Assembly (NCBI GenBank): GCA_038239195.1
Contig: JBBSEZ010000073.1
Span: 1 to 28,258, forward strand
DNA length: 28,258 bases
Direction of reading: 5' to 3'
Source: JBBSEZ01 sp038239195
Lineage (GTDB): Bacteria; Planctomycetota; Planctomycetia; Gemmatales; Gemmataceae
Made by a program: the position numbers and the translations under genes
Shown: piece by piece, positions 1 to 7,483 of the stretch
Numbering within the stretch: the first letter of the stretch is position 1
How the letters are laid out: each line of letters starts with the position of its first letter
The notes under the pieces: generated by a model
The model's input: only the letters and a program-made list of their open reading frames with translations
Database searches by the model: none
Told to the model about the DNA's origin: nothing

Positions 1-66
1 GCCCACGCGGTTTCTGGCTCCGCGTGGGCCTCGAAGACTCGGCCCACCCTACGGCTCCTGCCGAGT
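1..66. repeat. Intergenic inverted-repeat element
   Basis: Two nested-style hairpins are visible. The first has arms GCCCACGCGG (1-10) and CCGCGTGGGC (20-29). The second has arms ACTCGGC (37-43) and GCCGAGT (60-66). Read on the minus strand the middle contains GTAGGGTGGGCCGAG, which resembles a dispersed intergenic sequence I associate with planctomycete genomes; that link is from memory. It may act as a terminator for a gene lying before the window. The element is cut by the window edge. Confidence 0.4.
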
Positions 67-136
67 GAGCCTCCCCTCCGTCGCGGATCGAGTAACTCTT
101 CCGTTCGCGCCCCCCACCGCAAATCGTCGCAAACTC

Positions 137-165
137 TTGCAAAGCGCGCGCCGCCCCTTTAGAGT
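137..165 (+). promoter_or_regulatory. Putative sigma-70-type promoter of hisA
   Basis: TTGCAA (137-142) and TAGAGT (160-165) are separated by exactly 17 bases and match the -35 and -10 consensus at four or more positions each. Transcription would begin near 172, giving a leader of about 80 bases before the hisA GTG. The leader contains a small dyad, CGATCGG (188-194) with CCGATCG (203-209). The function is inferred from spacing and position only. Confidence 0.45.
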
Positions 166-251
166 GGCGCAAAATGCCTCTGCGCCTCGATCGGGGCCCA
201 GGCCGATCGTGGTGCGTTCCAGGGCCCGGGCCTCACGGGAAGGGACACCGC

Positions 252-989
252 GTGCTCATCCTTCCGGCCATCGATCTGCGGGGCGGACAGTGCGTCCGCC
301 TGCGGCAGGGAGATTACGCTCAGGAGACGGTCTTCGGCGACGACCCGATGGCGATGGCGCGCCGTTGGGTCGATCAGGGGGCCACCTTTCTTCACCTCGT
401 CGATCTCGACGGCGCCCGGCAGGGCAAGCCGGTCAACGGCGAGAGCGTGCGGCGCATCCTCCAGGCGGCCGGGGTGCCGTGCCAGCTCGGCGGCGGGCTG
501 CGCACCGAGGAACACCTCGCCGAGGTGCTCGGCTGGGGCGTCGCCCGCATCATCCTCGGTACGCGTGCCCTGCAAGACCCGGCCTGGTGCGAGGCCATCT
601 GCCGGCGCTTCCCCGGCCAGGTCGCCCTCGGCATCGACGCCCGCCAGGGCCGCGTCGCCACCGAGGGCTGGCTGCAAGAGTCCGAGCGCTCGGCCCTCGA
701 CCTGGCGCGGCAGTGTGCCGAATGGCCCCTCGCCGCCATCGTCTACACCGACATCACCCGCGACGGCATGCTCAAGGGGCCCAACGTCGAGGCGACCGCC
801 GAGCTGGCGCGGGCCGTTCGCGTGCCCGTCATCGCCTCCGGCGGGGTCACCACGCTGGACGACGTCGCGCGCCTGGCGCGCGTCGGCGTTGCCGGGGCCG
901 TCATTGGCCGCGCCCTCTACGAAGGCCGCCTCGACCTGGCGGCGGCCATCCTCGTGGCCCGCAAGGAGGCGGGGAAACCGATCGTTTAG
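252..989 (+). CDS. hisA: HisA, phosphoribosylformimino-5-aminoimidazole carboxamide ribotide isomerase
   Basis: Cytosolic TIM-barrel isomerase of histidine biosynthesis, converting ProFAR to PRFAR by an Amadori rearrangement. The product is 245 residues, the normal family length. It opens with LILPAIDLRGGQCVRL, carrying the catalytic aspartate D8. The second catalytic aspartate is D129 in LGIDAR. Phosphate-binding glycine motifs appear as QLGGGLRT near 79-85 and IASGGVTT near 194-201, and YTDITRDG lies near 165-172. The GTG at 252 is chosen because it begins the conserved first strand and follows GGGAAGGGA at a suitable distance. An in-frame ATG at 174 would add 26 non-conserved residues and lies almost at the predicted transcription start. 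No other his gene is in the window, so it is detached from a his operon here. Its stop codon lies inside a perfect palindrome. Confidence 0.95.
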   Translation: MLILPAIDLRGGQCVRLRQGDYAQETVFGDDPMAMARRWVDQGATFLHLVDLDGARQGKPVNGESVRRILQAAGVPCQLGGGLRTEEHLAEVLGWGVARIILGTRALQDPAWCEAICRRFPGQVALGIDARQGRVATEGWLQESERSALDLARQCAEWPLAAIVYTDITRDGMLKGPNVEATAELARAVRVPVIASGGVTTLDDVARLARVGVAGAVIGRALYEGRLDLAAAILVARKEAGKPIV

Positions 990-1010
990 CCGCCGAGCTC
1001 GGCGGCTAAA
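985..1010. repeat. Perfect 26-bp palindrome overlapping the hisA stop
   Basis: The half-site TTTAGCCGCCGAG is followed directly by its exact reverse complement. The hisA TAG (987-989) lies inside the left arm. The right part, GAGCTCGGCGGCTAAATGG, differs at one base from the end of the repeat at 15568-15599, so it belongs to the same dispersed family. It may serve as a 3'-end stabiliser or weak terminator between hisA and the EF-G2 gene; no T tract follows. Confidence 0.6.
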
Positions 1011-1066
1011 TGGCGCATCGCTTGGCTCGCGTATCTCTCCCATCAACTACCGAGCAGGAGGTCGTC

Positions 1067-3208
1067 ATGGCGACTCACCAAGTCACAGACATCCGGAACA
1101 TCGCCCTGGCGGGACATGGGGCGTCGGGCAAGACCTCGCTTGCCGACGCCCTGCTCTTCCAGGCCAAGGCGGTCGATCGCAAGGGCAGCGTGGACGACGG
1201 CACCAGCATCTCCGATTTCGACGACGAGGAGCACAAGCGCCGCTTCTCCATCGACACCAGCGTGCTCCACCTCGATCACAAGGGCAAGCGGGTCAACCTG
1301 CTCGACACGCCCGGCTACCCCGACTTCGTCGGCGGGGCCCTCGGCGCCCTCGGCGCCGTCGAGACGGTCGCCATCGTGGTGTCCGCCGCCGCCGGCGTGC
1401 AGGTCACCACCCGGCGCATGTTCGGCGAGGCCGGCCGCCGCAACCTCGCCCGCGTCCTCGTCCTGAACAAGCTCGACGCCGACAACCTCAAGTTCAACGC
1501 CATCCTCCACGTGCTGCGCGAGACCTTCGGCAACAAGTGCGTCCTCTTCAACGCTCCCATCAACCCCGGCCCCGGGCTGGGCGGCGTCGTGAGCGTGTTG
1601 ACCCCGCCCGACAGCGCGCCGGCCGGTTGCCCTGTCGATCTCGCCGCCGCGCGCTCGCTACTCATCGACGCCGTCGTCGAGGCCGACGAGGAATTGACGC
1701 TCAAGTATCTCGAGGAGGGCACCATCTCCCCCGAGGAGCTGATGGCGTGCGTGCCCAAGGCGCTGGCCGCGGGGACCGTCGTGCCGATCTTCTGCACCTC
1801 CGCCAAGAAGGGGATCGGCATCGCCGAGTTGCTCGAAGGGCTGGTCAGCTTTTCGCTCTCCCCGGAGCAGGGGCCGAAGCGCACGGCCACCAAGAAGCAC
1901 GGCGGGGAGTCGTCCGAGATCGTGTTGGCGCCCGACCCGGCGGGGGAGCTCGTCGGCCAGGTGTTCAAGGCGGTCACCGACAAGTTCGTCGGCAACCTGA
2001 GCTTCGTGCGCGTCTTCTCCGGCACCTACAGCACCGACCAGCCGCTCTTCAACGCGCGCACCGACAAGTCGTCGCGCACCGGCGGGCTGTTCGAGATGCA
2101 GGGCAACAAGAACGCCGCCGTGCCGAAGGCGATCCCGGGCGACATCGTGGCGATCACCAAGGTGGAAGACCTGCACATCGGCGATACCGTGGGCAACCAC
2201 GCGCACGCCCCCCGGATGCAGGCCTTCAAGTTCCCCTCGCCGATGTTCGGGCTGGCGGTGCAACCCAAGGCGCGCGGCGACGAGCAGAAGATCTCGGGGA
2301 GCCTGGCCAAGATCGCCAACGAGGACCCGACCTTCCACGTCACGCGCGACTCGCAGACGCACGAACTGGTCATCACGGGCATGAGCCAGCTGCACCTCGA
2401 CGTGGTGCAGAACCGGCTGAAGCGGCGCTTCGACCTGGAGATCGTCACGCACGAGCCGAAGATCCCCTACCGCGAGACGATCCAGGCCCCCGGCGAGGGC
2501 AGCCATCGGCACAAGAAGCAGACGGGCGGGCGCGGGCAGTTCGGCGAGGTCCACCTGCGCGTCTACCCGCTGACGCGCGAGGTCCACAACCCGGAGGACC
2601 TGGCCGAGAAGTTCGTCGCCACGCACAAGTTCGAGAAGCTTCGCTCGTCGCACTACGACGCGACGCACAACTTCGCCTTTCTCGACACCATCGTGGGGGG
2701 GACGATCCCCAACCAGTTCGTCCCCGCCGTCGAGAAGGGCTGCAAGGAACTGCTCGAGCGCGGCGCGCTGGCCGGCTATCGGATTCAGGACGTGGCGGTC
2801 GAGGTCTACTTCGGCAAGTACCACGACGTGGACAGCTCGGAGGCCGCCTTCAAGACGGCGGGCCGCATCGCCTTCAAGAACGCCTTTTTGGCGGCGCGCC
2901 CCGTCCTGCTGGAGCCGATCATCGATCTGGAGGTGACGGTGCCGTCGCAGTACACGGGGGCGATCCTGGGCGATTTGAACACGAAGCGGGCGCGGATCGA
3001 GCACCAGGACAGCCTGCCGGGCGACCTGGCGGTGATCAAGGCGAAGGCCCCGCTGGCGGAGGTGACGCGCTACGCCGCCCAGCTCGGCAGCATCACGCAG
3101 GGCCAGGGGTCGTATCACATGGAGTTCAGCCACTACGACCAGGTGCCGAACAACGTCCAGCAGCAAATCGTCAGCAAGGCGAAGCCGGGGACGGACGAGG
3201 ACGAGTAG
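1067..3208 (+). CDS. EF-G2-type elongation factor G-like translational GTPase
   Basis: A 713-residue EF-G-family GTPase that would act on the ribosome. The G1 loop is GHGASGKTS (16-24), G3 is DTPGYPDF (80-87), G4 is NKLD (134-137), and a G5-like CTSAKKGIGI follows. Domains II to V follow in the usual EF-G order. Two features place it in the EF-G2/FusA2 group rather than canonical EF-G: the switch I RGITI motif is replaced by KRRFSI (about 57-62), and the DTPGH histidine is Tyr84. From family knowledge EF-G2 proteins are not the main translocase; the exact role is unclear. The ATG at 1067 is preferred over the one at 1010 because AGGAGG (1056-1061) lies five bases upstream. It lies 77 bp after hisA and is followed by a terminator. 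Confidence 0.9.
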   Translation: MATHQVTDIRNIALAGHGASGKTSLADALLFQAKAVDRKGSVDDGTSISDFDDEEHKRRFSIDTSVLHLDHKGKRVNLLDTPGYPDFVGGALGALGAVETVAIVVSAAAGVQVTTRRMFGEAGRRNLARVLVLNKLDADNLKFNAILHVLRETFGNKCVLFNAPINPGPGLGGVVSVLTPPDSAPAGCPVDLAAARSLLIDAVVEADEELTLKYLEEGTISPEELMACVPKALAAGTVVPIFCTSAKKGIGIAELLEGLVSFSLSPEQGPKRTATKKHGGESSEIVLAPDPAGELVGQVFKAVTDKFVGNLSFVRVFSGTYSTDQPLFNARTDKSSRTGGLFEMQGNKNAAVPKAIPGDIVAITKVEDLHIGDTVGNHAHAPRMQAFKFPSPMFGLAVQPKARGDEQKISGSLAKIANEDPTFHVTRDSQTHELVITGMSQLHLDVVQNRLKRRFDLEIVTHEPKIPYRETIQAPGEGSHRHKKQTGGRGQFGEVHLRVYPLTREVHNPEDLAEKFVATHKFEKLRSSHYDATHNFAFLDTIVGGTIPNQFVPAVEKGCKELLERGALAGYRIQDVAVEVYFGKYHDVDSSEAAFKTAGRIAFKNAFLAARPVLLEPIIDLEVTVPSQYTGAILGDLNTKRARIEHQDSLPGDLAVIKAKAPLAEVTRYAAQLGSITQGQGSYHMEFSHYDQVPNNVQQQIVSKAKPGTDEDE

Positions 3209-3254
3209 GCGGAAGGCAATGTAACCCGCCGCTCCGCGGCGGGGCCGGGATGAC

Positions 3255-3290
3255 TCCCCGATGGGGCCGGCCCATCGGGGATCGCCTTTT
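3255..3290 (+). terminator. Putative intrinsic terminator after the EF-G2 gene
   Basis: A perfect 11-bp stem, TCCCCGATGGG (3255-3265) with CCCATCGGGGA (3271-3281), has a five-base loop and is followed by TCGCCTTTT. A second hairpin just before it, CCCGCCGC (3225-3232) with GCGGCGGG (3236-3243), has a three-base loop. The position between a gene end and the next cluster supports termination. Confidence 0.6.
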
Positions 3291-3427
3291 CGCGAGGGGG
3301 CCACCGACAAGGCGCCCTGCTGGCGAAAGGATGAGGCGGAGCTTCGCGCGCCCGTGCCCCCCTGGCGCAGGGTTGGGCAACGCTGGACAAGAGGGACGGG
3401 GCCGCTTGCCCTGGCGGGAGGGGAAGC

Positions 3428-4168
3428 ATGAACGAGGCGGAATGGCTGGCCGGCACCAACCTGTCCCCGATGCTGGATTGCCTGTGGTCCGTGGGGAAAC
3501 ACTCGGAGCGGAAGTCCAGGCTGTTCGCTGTCGCGTGTTGCCGAAGGGCCTGGCACCTCTTCCGCGCCGACCACGCTCGAACGGCGGTGGAAGTGGCGGA
3601 GCTCTACGCGGACGGCGAGGCGACCGAGGACCAACTGAGCGCGGCCCGAAGAGCCACCGAGGGCCCGGCGAAGTTGATATCCGACTACTGGCTGGTGAGC
3701 AGCGCGTGCGGGGACGCGGACGCTCCCTGTGCCGCCCAAGCCGCTCGCGCAGTCGCGGCGCCAGCCGCCTTTGCCGCGGGCCCCACCGCCGAGGCGGCCG
3801 CCAAGGCCCTTGCCTTCGCCCTTGCCAAGGCCGCCCCGCCGCGGCGCCGGCACGGGCTGTGTGAAGAAATGCGGAAGGGCGAGGCGAGGGCCCAGTGCGG
3901 CCTGCTCCGCGAGATCTTTGGCAATCCGTTCCGCCCCGTGGCGTTCGAGGTCGCCTGGCGAACGCCCCAGGTCGTTCAACTCGCCGGGTCGGCCTACGAG
4001 GTGCGGCAGTTGCCGGGCGGCGGGCTCGATAACGCCCATCTCGCCATCCTCGGCGACGCGCTGGAAGAGGCCGGCTGCACCGAGCAGAGCGTTCTCGAAC
4101 ACCTGCGCGGGCCCGGGCCGCACGTGCGCGGGTGCTGGGCGGTCGATACGGTTTTGGGCCGCTCGTGA
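3428..4168 (+). CDS. Uncharacterised RLFAVACCRR-family protein, paralogue 1
   Basis: A 246-residue protein of unknown function. It starts with NEAEWLAGT and has the motif RKSRLFAVACCRRAWHLF near 34-51, then a segment like ELYADGEATEDQL near 58-70. A central Ala-rich stretch follows. The C-terminal block runs LREIFGNPFRPVAF, then LAILGDALEEAGC and ILEHLRGPGPHVRGCW-like text. The same blocks recur in the next two genes, so this is the first of three tandem paralogues. I have seen this kind of protein repeatedly in Gemmata-type planctomycetes but know no assigned function. No signal peptide or membrane segment is visible, so it is probably cytosolic. The ATG at 3428 follows GGGAGGGGA. The conserved cysteines and arginines in the N-terminal motif may be structural. 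Confidence 0.8.
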   Translation: MNEAEWLAGTNLSPMLDCLWSVGKHSERKSRLFAVACCRRAWHLFRADHARTAVEVAELYADGEATEDQLSAARRATEGPAKLISDYWLVSSACGDADAPCAAQAARAVAAPAAFAAGPTAEAAAKALAFALAKAAPPRRRHGLCEEMRKGEARAQCGLLREIFGNPFRPVAFEVAWRTPQVVQLAGSAYEVRQLPGGGLDNAHLAILGDALEEAGCTEQSVLEHLRGPGPHVRGCWAVDTVLGRS

Positions 4169-4226
4169 GAAGAAGGGCCGGTTGAGCGCCGCGCTGGCGA
4201 GACAGGCCCGAGGGGAGGAGGGGACT

Positions 4227-4982
4227 GTGACGGAACAAGAGTGGTTGACGAGCGGGGATTGACTGAAGCTCTGGTTTCACTCCGCCGAGGTCGGGCTGCG
4301 GACGGAGCGGAAGACGCGGCTGTTCGCGGTCGCGTCCTGCCGGCGCTTCGCCCACCGGCTCGTCGATCCGCGCTGCCTGCGGGCGGTGGAGGTGTGCGAG
4401 GCGTTCGCGGACGGGGAGGCCGACGAGCGGGCGTTGAGGGTGGCCTGCGACGGGGCGAAGTTCGAGTCGGGCCCTCCGAGGCCCGGCCCGCTGTCGGCCG
4501 TGTGCCAGGCCGCCGCCAACGCGACCCACTGGATCTGTTACTCGGCGTACAAGGTCGGGCGGGCGACCGAGGCGGCCCCTTCCGTCCACGGCTACGAGGC
4601 GGCGATCGCGGCCGGCCTCCTCGCCGACGCCGCCTCGCCGGAAGAGGCCGCCTCCATGGGGCAAGCCCCGGTGTTCCGGGAAGGGATCGCGATGGGGGAG
4701 CGCATCCAGGCAGACGTCCTCCGCGAGGTCATCGGCCATCCGTTCCGCCCCGCCGCGTTCGACGCCGCGTGGCGAACGCCGGCGGTGGCGGAGTTGGCCC
4801 GCGCCGCCTACGAGCAACGTGCGCTGCCGGCCGGGACGCTCGAAGCCGACCGGCTCGCCGTCCTGGCCGACGCCCTGGAAGAGGCGGGCTGTACCGACGA
4901 GGCGATCCTCGGCCATCTGCGCGGGCCCGGCCCTCACGTACGCGGGTGTTTTGCGTTGGACCTGGTGCTCGGGAAGGAGTAA
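4227..4982 (+). pseudogene. RLFAVACCRR-family paralogue 2 with in-frame TGA at codon 12
   Basis: A GTG at 4227, preceded by GGGGAGGAGGGG, starts VTEQEWLTSGD, a good match to the family N terminus. TGA (4260-4262) then interrupts the frame, and homologous sequence continues in the same frame: LKLWFHSAE, then RKTRLFAVASCRRFAHRL, and on to a normal C terminus with EVIGHPFRPAAF and LAVLADALEEAGC. No deletion or frameshift is needed, so this is a point nonsense change, a sequencing error or readthrough. The only later start I see, GTG 4386, gives 198 residues and loses the conserved RKxRLFAVACCRR motif. Full length would be 251 codons, like paralogue 1. The next gene begins five bases after its stop, so the transcript may still matter for paralogue 3. 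Confidence 0.6.
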
Positions 4983-4986
4983 GCCC

Positions 4987-5655
4987 GTGAAGGAGGCCGA
5001 TTGGCTCGGCGCGACCGACCCGCAGACGATGCTGACGTTCCTACGGCGAAAGGTGAGCGACCGCAAACTGCGGCTGTTCGCCGTGGCTTCCTGTTCGTGG
5101 GCCGAGGACTTCATGCCCGATCCCCACACGGAACGATTGATCGCGCTGGCCGAGCGCTTCGCCGACGGGCTCGCCGACGAACAGCAGTTGGAGGCCGCGC
5201 GGTCGGGCCCTTCGTTCGGGTGGAGCGGGGCCGTGCCGTGTGGGGACGCCGGCAACCCTCGCGGTCACGCGGCGGAGCGTGCAGTTCAGCGCTCGGCGTT
5301 CCAGGCTGCGCGGGAGGTGGCCGGCCACCTCCTGGAATTCTCTCCCGAGGTCCCCGACGATGCGGGGAACGAGGCCCCCGTGAGAGACTTGCTGTGCGCC
5401 CTCCTTCGCGACGTCTTCGGCCACCTCTTCTGCCCCGCCCTGATCCAGCCTGAGTGGCTGTCGTGGGCCGACGGGATTGTCCCAAAGCTTGCCGAGGCCA
5501 TTTACGAAGATTACGCGTTCGAGCGCCTGCCTATCCTCGCCGACGCGCTGGAAGAGGCCGGCTGCGCGGGCCCGGGCATCCTCGAGCACTTGCGTGGGAG
5601 CGGCCCTCACATGCGCGGGTGCTGGGCGTTGGACGCCGTCCTCGGGCGGGAATGA
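4987..5655 (+). CDS. Uncharacterised RLFAVACCRR-family protein, paralogue 3
   Basis: A 222-residue paralogue of the two preceding genes, function unknown. It begins KEADWLGATDPQTML, then RKLRLFAVASCSWAEDF, so the usual CCRR is replaced by SCSW. The C-terminal block is retained as LRDVFGHLFCPALIQ, LPILADALEEAGC and ILEHLRGSGPHMRGCW. It is shorter than paralogue 1 because the Ala-rich middle is reduced. GTG 4987 is chosen because it starts exactly at the family N terminus and follows GGAAGGAG; it is separated from the stop of paralogue 2 by four bases, implying co-transcription. The reading frame is open further upstream but those residues overlap paralogue 2 and are not family-like. No export signal is visible. 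Confidence 0.75.
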   Translation: MKEADWLGATDPQTMLTFLRRKVSDRKLRLFAVASCSWAEDFMPDPHTERLIALAERFADGLADEQQLEAARSGPSFGWSGAVPCGDAGNPRGHAAERAVQRSAFQAAREVAGHLLEFSPEVPDDAGNEAPVRDLLCALLRDVFGHLFCPALIQPEWLSWADGIVPKLAEAIYEDYAFERLPILADALEEAGCAGPGILEHLRGSGPHMRGCWALDAVLGRE

Positions 5656-5806
5656 CCTTCCACCCGAAGTCGAGGCGGCTGCCCGCGAGCGTTTCAACGT
5701 CCCACTTCACGGGGAAGGAGGCCAGGGCGCTGGCACCCCAGACGAACGAGTGCAGCCGGACAAGAGGGGCGTCAAGGAAGGCGAGTAGCCGCCACGAACC
5801 GCTCCC

Positions 5807-7117
5807 TCACCGCAGTTGCGCCGCCGTGAACTTGATCAGCACGTGCGGCGCGATCGTCGTCACGTACACGCTCCCATCGGGCAGCGCACAAACCCCCATC
5901 GGCTGCCACGGCGACAGCGTGCCGTCGGCCGCCTTCGGCATGGTGTGGTGCCACGGCAGCGGCTTGCCCTTCGCGTCGGTGAAGCGCGTGAAGTTCGGGT
6001 TGGCGACGCCCACCACGCCGTGGTCGCGCGGCACCTTGCTGCCGGGCTTGTAACTGCACAGGTGCAGCCAGCCGCGGCCCGGCTTCGAGTAGTTCGTCAC
6101 CGCCGCCCACACCGTCCCATCGGGGCCCACGCACATCGCCCGGCAGTCGGTGCGCGTCGCCCCGGGCAGCATGTCTCCCAATCGCCGGCCCGCGAGCACC
6201 TTGCCGTCGCCGGTCAGGTCGAAGCGGTACAGCCCGTTCGTGCTCATCTCCACCGCGTAGAGCGCTTTGCGGTCCGGCGAGGCGTCCCAGTTGAGGATGG
6301 CGTGGTCGCCGGTGAACGGGGCCCCGGCTGGCCGGCCGTCGATGGTCACGCTCATCCGCTCCAGCTTGTTCGTCGCCGGGTCGAAGCGCGCGACGGTCCC
6401 GCCGCGGACGGGGTGGTAGGCGCGGCCCTTGTTGTCCAGCACGATGAAGGCGTAGGCCTGCTCCATGTCGCCGAGGTCGCGGTAGGTGCGCGTCTTGAGG
6501 TTGAGCACCATGAAGTGCGTGTGGTCGATGGGGCGGTCGTCGGAGCAGGTCGAAACGTAGGCCAGGCCGCGCGCCTCGTCGGGGAGGACGCTGATGATGC
6601 CGTGGCGCGCCTTGGCGATGCCGTAGTGCTCGCACTTGCCGGTGGCCGGGTTGTAGGTGAGGACGTAGCCGCCGGGGTAGTCGCAGCGGTGCTCGCCCTT
6701 CTCGGGGTAGCCCTGTTTCGAGCCGACGTAGATGGTCCCGCTGGCGCCGACGTTGTTGCGCGTGTGCAGCTTGGCCTGGGCGGCGTAGCCGGTGCCCGCG
6801 ACCTTGATCGTCTTGTGGACGTCCATCACCATCGCGAACGCGGAGGTCGCCGGGTTGAATTCGACGAGGTAGGCGTTGACGCCGTACTTGGCGGTGCCCA
6901 CGTAGAGCCGGCCGTTCTTGCCCGCCACGAGAGAGAAGTAGCCGCTCTCCTGGTTGCTGTAGGCGCTCGGGATTTTGTAGGCCTGGCCGAGCAGCCACCT
7001 GGGCTTGGGGGCGGGCGGCTCGGCAGCGGGCAAGGGCCCGACGGGCAGCACGGCCACGAGCAAGGGCGTGGCGAGGTAGAAGAGGAAGGGGAGGGCGTGG
7101 AGGACGCGGCAGATCAT
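5807..7117 (-). CDS. Secreted beta-propeller-like protein of unknown function
   Basis: A 436-residue protein with an N-terminal signal peptide: a hydrophobic core after MICRVLHALPF and a probable cleavage near LPAAEPPAP (about 28-36). The mature part has repeated short segments of the type GRLYVGTAKYG, GTIYVGSKQGY, GLAYVSTCSDD, GRAYHPVRGG, KALYAVEMSTNG, GTVWAAVTNYS and GSVYVTTIAPH, spaced like the blades of a six- or seven-bladed propeller (NHL, SMP-30 or streptogramin-lyase-like). I see no haem motif and cannot name a substrate. The start is set at 7117 because AAGGAG lies eight bases upstream and the signal peptide begins there; an extension upstream to 7375 has no such support. ATGA at the start could couple it to the weak ORF before it. 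Likely periplasmic or surface-located. Confidence 0.75.
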   Translation of the reverse strand: MICRVLHALPFLFYLATPLLVAVLPVGPLPAAEPPAPKPRWLLGQAYKIPSAYSNQESGYFSLVAGKNGRLYVGTAKYGVNAYLVEFNPATSAFAMVMDVHKTIKVAGTGYAAQAKLHTRNNVGASGTIYVGSKQGYPEKGEHRCDYPGGYVLTYNPATGKCEHYGIAKARHGIISVLPDEARGLAYVSTCSDDRPIDHTHFMVLNLKTRTYRDLGDMEQAYAFIVLDNKGRAYHPVRGGTVARFDPATNKLERMSVTIDGRPAGAPFTGDHAILNWDASPDRKALYAVEMSTNGLYRFDLTGDGKVLAGRRLGDMLPGATRTDCRAMCVGPDGTVWAAVTNYSKPGRGWLHLCSYKPGSKVPRDHGVVGVANPNFTRFTDAKGKPLPWHHTMPKAADGTLSPWQPMGVCALPDGSVYVTTIAPHVLIKFTAAQLR

Positions 7118-7413
7118 GGGTGGGGCTCCTTGGAGTGGATGGTGGTGGGCGGGGGAATGAGCTCGGGCTGTTGAGGGTGGCTGCTTCGCGTCGGTCGGCT
7201 TCCGCGCCTTCGAATCGCTCCAGTCGGCGCAACAGCCGAGCGCCCCTGAGCGAATCGTCGTCCTCGGGCCCGGGGGACGCGGGCGAACACGCGGGCGACG
7301 AGTAGCGCAGCCGTGGCCCCAAAGCCCAGGGAGAACACGAGGGGGAAGCCGAAGGTCGTCAGGCCAAGCTCCCAAACGTCCGCCGCGCGCAGCACGGCAA
7401 TGCTAACGAGCAA
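7114..7413 (-). CDS. Possible small membrane protein (weak)
   Basis: This open frame fills the gap between the nuclease-family gene and the beta-propeller gene. From a TTG at 7413 it would give 99 residues with two hydrophobic stretches, LLVSIAVLRAADVWELGL and FGFPLVFSLGFGATAALLV, then an Arg-rich tail. Its TGA overlaps the downstream ATG as ATGA, a common coupling arrangement. Against it, there is no ATG, no convincing ribosome binding site, and the tail is low-complexity. The frame stays open further upstream into the nuclease gene, so openness alone means little at this GC content. Treat as a candidate only. Confidence 0.25.
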   Translation of the reverse strand: MLVSIAVLRAADVWELGLTTFGFPLVFSLGFGATAALLVARVFARVPRARGRRFAQGRSAVAPTGAIRRRGSRPTRSSHPQQPELIPPPTTIHSKEPHP

Positions 7414-7483
7414 GGCCGCCCCCCGCCAGCGACGCGTGGAAAACCAGGTGATTTCGGCTGTCGAAAAAAGGCAGAAGTTGAAC

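Noticed and set aside
174..251. ATG 174 as a near-leaderless hisA start
   Set aside because: It adds 26 non-conserved residues; GTG 252 has a good ribosome binding site and starts the conserved first strand.
565..3864. Very long plus-strand open frame overlapping hisA and the EF-G2 gene
   Set aside because: It is Arg/Pro-rich without family motifs and lies over two well-supported genes in another frame; long shadow frames are expected at this GC content.
4260..4262. TGA as a selenocysteine codon
   Set aside because: Neighbouring paralogues have Leu or Pro, not Cys, at this position, and I see no convincing selenocysteine insertion hairpin just downstream.
5656..5788. Open frame reading DLPPEVEAAARERFNVPLHG after paralogue 3
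   Set aside because: No start codon or ribosome binding site in the unique part; most of the frame overlaps paralogue 3 out of frame. No recognisable relationship.
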